From Saposhnikovia divaricata (Eukaryota > Streptophyta > Magnoliopsida > Apiales > Apiaceae), in the NCBI GenBank assembly GCA_036435485.1, contig CM071596.1, positions 58,577,001 through 58,641,000 on the forward strand: a stretch of 64,000 nucleotides of DNA, read 5' to 3'. Position 1 is the stretch's first letter. Every line of letters starts with the position of its first letter. A program made the position numbers and the translations under genes. This document shows, piece after piece, positions 61,455 through 64,000 of this stretch. The notes under the pieces are model-generated. The model made no database searches. It had not been told where the DNA came from and saw nothing but the letters and a program-made list of their open reading frames with translations.

Positions 61455-62130
61455 TCCCTCCGTCCTTTCCAATTATTTACACTTTTCAAGGGATGTCCAA
61501 CGCATTTTAAGGTGCATTTTAAGAATAGTTCCATAACTTATTTTTAAAATTTTCTTTTCTTCTATAAAATTTAATGTTTAAATTATAAAGACTTATATAA
61601 TAATTCTTATCCATAAAATTCGAACCCTAAAAGTAAGAAAAAATATACTCCCTCTGTCCCTCTCATTTCTTTACACTTTCCTTTTTGGGACGTCCCAACA
61701 ATTCTTTACATTACTAAAAATAGTAACTTTTAACAATAAAATACATTATTACATCCACTACTTCACTCCACTTTTTCAACACTTTACACTATTACACCCA
61801 CTACTTCACTTTTTAACAATAAAATCACTATTACATCCACTACATCATTTATTTTAACAATATTACACCCACTATCCTTGGTCTCCGTGCCCAAACCAAA
61901 TGTAAAGATTTGGCCGGGACGGAGGGAGTATTAGTTAGAATTTGATACTGATGTCATAATTTTTTTTTTACTTTTAGGGTTCGATTTTAATTATGGATAA
62001 AAATTATTATATAAGTCTTTATAATATATGTTAAAGAAAGAATTGTGTTTAACAAGAAATCGTTTCATTAGAGAAGATTATGTAACTATTAAAATTTAAT
62101 ATTAATAATATAATATAATATAACGTAAAT
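61455..62130. mobile_element. Palindromic Stowaway-like element with another Stowaway in its centre
   Basis: Starts CTCCCTCCGTCCTTTCCAA after TA. The arms 61580-61645 and 61935-62035 are inverted copies ('ttttagggttcgattttaat' versus 'cataaaattcgaaccctaaa'). The right terminus is not recognisable. Confidence 0.5.
61648..61928. mobile_element. Stowaway MITE
   Basis: 281 bp; left end CTCCCTCTGTCCCTCTC and right end (reverse complement) CTCCCTCCGTCCCGGCC, both followed by TTTAC; TA at 61646-61647 and 61929-61930. The ends resemble those of the full-length mariner element at 21205, a possible source of transposase. Confidence 0.88.
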
Positions 62131-62179
62131 ATGTATGAATTTTTTATAAGAATTATAACGCCGTCGCGAAGCACGATGT

Positions 62180-62241
62180 AAATGTAAGACCGATATTAGT
62201 TCCAAATAGGTGTAAATGTAAGACCGATATTAATTCCAAAT
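62180..62241. repeat. Short tandem duplication
   Basis: 'gtaaatgtaagaccgatatt' occurs twice head to tail, about 34 bp apart, just before a Helitron-like 5' start. Confidence 0.8.
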
Positions 62242-62282
62242 CTATACTATTATATACTAGCTTGTAACCAGTGCGATGCACG
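62224..62282 (+). mobile_element. Possible Helitron 5' terminus
   Basis: After an A, the sequence TCTATACTATTATATACTAG is followed by 'aaccagtgcgatgcacgg', the style of plant Helitron 5' ends (TC start, then a GTGC...GCAC motif). No 3' hairpin with CTRR was found before the window ends. Confidence 0.35.
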
Positions 62283-62457
62283 GAAGTTTTAAATATTTTT
62301 ATCTTATTATTCATAATTTTAATATTTACTTTTTAATTACAAAGAAAATAAATTATAGAAGATAATGAAATATAATAATACGTATTTGATAGTATTCTAA
62401 ATGATAGTGTTTTGCTTGTATATTGAAAATAGATAAATAACTTTTTAACTTTAATAT

Positions 62458-62935
62458 GTTGTTGACGGGAATTGAATCTTGAAATTTTTGGAGTAGTTCA
62501 TAATATACTTTCTCTTCCCCTATTTTGACTTTTCAAAGTGAAATTGATCGTGTTTTGACTAATAATCAATAAATATTGATTAACATATAAATTACAAAAA
62601 AATGATCATAAGAAAAAATTATGTAAAGTATTATTAAAATTGATTTTTAAATTTGTAAAAATATGAAACAAAAAATTATAATTTACAGTTACATTTCGAT
62701 AAATTCGATTTGAAAAGTCAAAATGGGACACAATAAATGGGACGGAGGGAGTAATATAAATGTTTAATAACAATATGGTGAAAATAAATAATATAAATTT
62801 TTAACTAAAATAAGTTGTTGAGGGGAATCGATCCTTAAACTTCTAGGAGTAGTTTATAAGATAATATAAATGTCTAATAATAATATGTTGTTGACGGGAT
62901 TCAAACCTTGAACCTATAAGAGTTTTTATTTTATA
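62458..62935. repeat. Three copies of a unit starting gttgttgacggga
   Basis: Copies begin near 62458, 62813 and 62886, each with 'gacgggaatcgaacc'-like and 'ggagtagtt' parts. The first is interrupted by the Stowaway-like element at 62508-62751. Confidence 0.6.
62508..62751. mobile_element. Degenerate Stowaway-like MITE
   Basis: Left CTTTCTCTTCCCCTATTTTG; right end reverse complemented CTCCCTCCGTCCCATTTATT; both lead into ATTTTGACTTTTCAAA. TA flanks at 62506-62507 and 62752-62753. Confidence 0.7.
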
Positions 62936-64000
62936 TATTATAAAAAGTGTACCAAACTACCAATCAGTATACACTATTTCGTTTATGATATAGTATAGAA
63001 AAATTGGAATATTAAAAGTTTGGTCGGTCGGTATGGTACCTGTTGATTTTACTTATTTACTCTTACTTAACGGTACATGTTATTTTTAATTAATTATCCT
63101 CACATAAATACTTATAGTTACTAATAACTATAAATTTCTTTTTTCAGGTGAAATATGTTACATTTTTTATGTTTCAATAACTAATCAATTTCCTTTTACA
63201 CGTAGAATACATTATTTTTTTTATTTTATTTAACTAAAATTTTCCAATAATAATTTTTTTTAGGTAAATCATGTTATCTTTTGTATTTTTCAAAACTAAT
63301 CAATTTTTTTTCATGTATAATACATTATCTTTTATATTTTATCTAACTAAAATTTTTTCTTTTCTAAAAACACTATAAGCAATTCTATTTAATAAAATAA
63401 AATATTACAATAATTACTAATAATTTAACCAATTGACTTTTTTAGCTAAAATATTCTTCTCTATTTTATTATTTTTTTCCAATAAAATCTATTCGGGTAG
63501 CTTTATTTAAGTAAAATAAAATAAAAATATTATAATAACTAATAACTAACCGATTACATTTTTTAGCTAAAACATATCATTTTTTCTATATTTTCAAAAT
63601 AAAATCCATCATTTTCTAAAAATATCACGGATAACATATATATAATTATTATTTGATCATATTATATAAAATTTTAAACCTAAAAATTCATATCTTAAAA
63701 TTTTAATTCAAATTAAAAAAAATCATTTTATTTAAATAATTGAACTATTGCGTCTGTTACTCCAACTCTCCAACTTTTTTTTAAGCTATTTGGTTTAAAT
63801 TATATCCTATTATATAATAAGAGTAAGAGGGATAATAAACAAGTACTACCATAGGTCAAGAGTTCGACTCTCACTAACAACATAATTTAATTTAATTTTC
63901 ATAACTCTAAACATACTAATAAAACATATGATAAAATTCACTTTTCAACATAATTAAATTTAATATTTATAACTCAAAATATAGTAATAAAATATATGAT
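62936..64000. repeat. AT-rich repeats at the window end
   Basis: Units containing 'aactaatcaattt' and 'atacattatctttt' recur three to four times between about 63160 and 63600. A unit with 'cataatt(t)aa', 'aactc', and 'aataaaatatatgat' is duplicated at 63880-64000. No gene is seen. Confidence 0.5.

Noticed and set aside
63850..63880. tRNA or SINE from the string aagagttcgactctc
   Set aside because: Only a B-box-like word is present; no A box, body or target duplication was found.

Overview
The window looks like nuclear DNA of a flowering plant, probably a eudicot. It is very AT-rich, its genes carry short GT-AG introns, and the protein families seen are plant ones (plant-type B3 domains, RPA70-like proteins, RNase T2 remnants). 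It is packed with plant transposons: Tat and copia retrotransposons, a TRIM, Au-type and other SINEs, mariner/Stowaway, Harbinger, hAT, Mutator, CACTA and Helitron ends. There are no bacterial features. The species cannot be fixed from the sequence alone.

Genic part, 1-14.4 kb. About 2.4 kb of diverged tandem repeats precedes two tandem RPA70-like genes on the + strand (3061-5693 and 6160-8130). Their first three coding exons have identical lengths (150, 280 and 100 nt), yet both carry in-frame stops or frame breaks. An apparently intact six-exon B3-domain gene lies on the - strand (8604-10488), followed by a small two-exon coiled-coil gene with a TATA box (13541-13932). A Helitron-type 3' terminus follows at 14393-14419, so some of this block could be Helitron cargo.

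Transposon-rich part, 14.5-28.3 kb. A possible solo LTR (14522-16909) contains an Au-type SINE. A frame-broken pseudogene of a cystatin-fold-like family is at 19392-20556 (-). A 5.5 kb mariner-like element (21205-26686) has good TIRs, TA target duplications and a transposase split by a single frameshift in a poly-T run. A young TRIM retrotransposon is nested in it, and it also holds a small antisense ORF with an EAR-type motif. Palindromic MITEs, a Harbinger-type MITE and a SINE flank it.

Nested retrotransposons and CACTA, 29-49.6 kb. The 5' LTR of one retroelement (29169-29795 and 41287-41606) is split by an 11.5 kb CACTA element (29796-41286). The CACTA in turn holds a Tat-lineage Ty3/gypsy element on the - strand, with gag-pol, an archaeal-type RNase H and, on the opposite strand, the extra PF04195-like ORF. 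The outer element's gag remnant (41640-44979) is interrupted by an LTR-like segment bearing nine heat-shock-element-type motifs. A second, decayed CACTA follows, with a Transposase_24-like gene and a hAT element inside its subterminal repeats.

Right part, 50-64 kb. It holds two RNase T2 pseudogene fragments, a full-length but decayed Ty1/copia element (52330-57264), a Mutator-type MITE with a perfect 9-bp target duplication, several Stowaway elements, a possible Helitron 5' end and AT-rich repeats. Apart from the B3 gene and the coiled-coil gene, almost every coding region here is a transposon or carries lesions. In four places a paralogous copy of the target lacks the insertion, so the order of events can be read within this one window.
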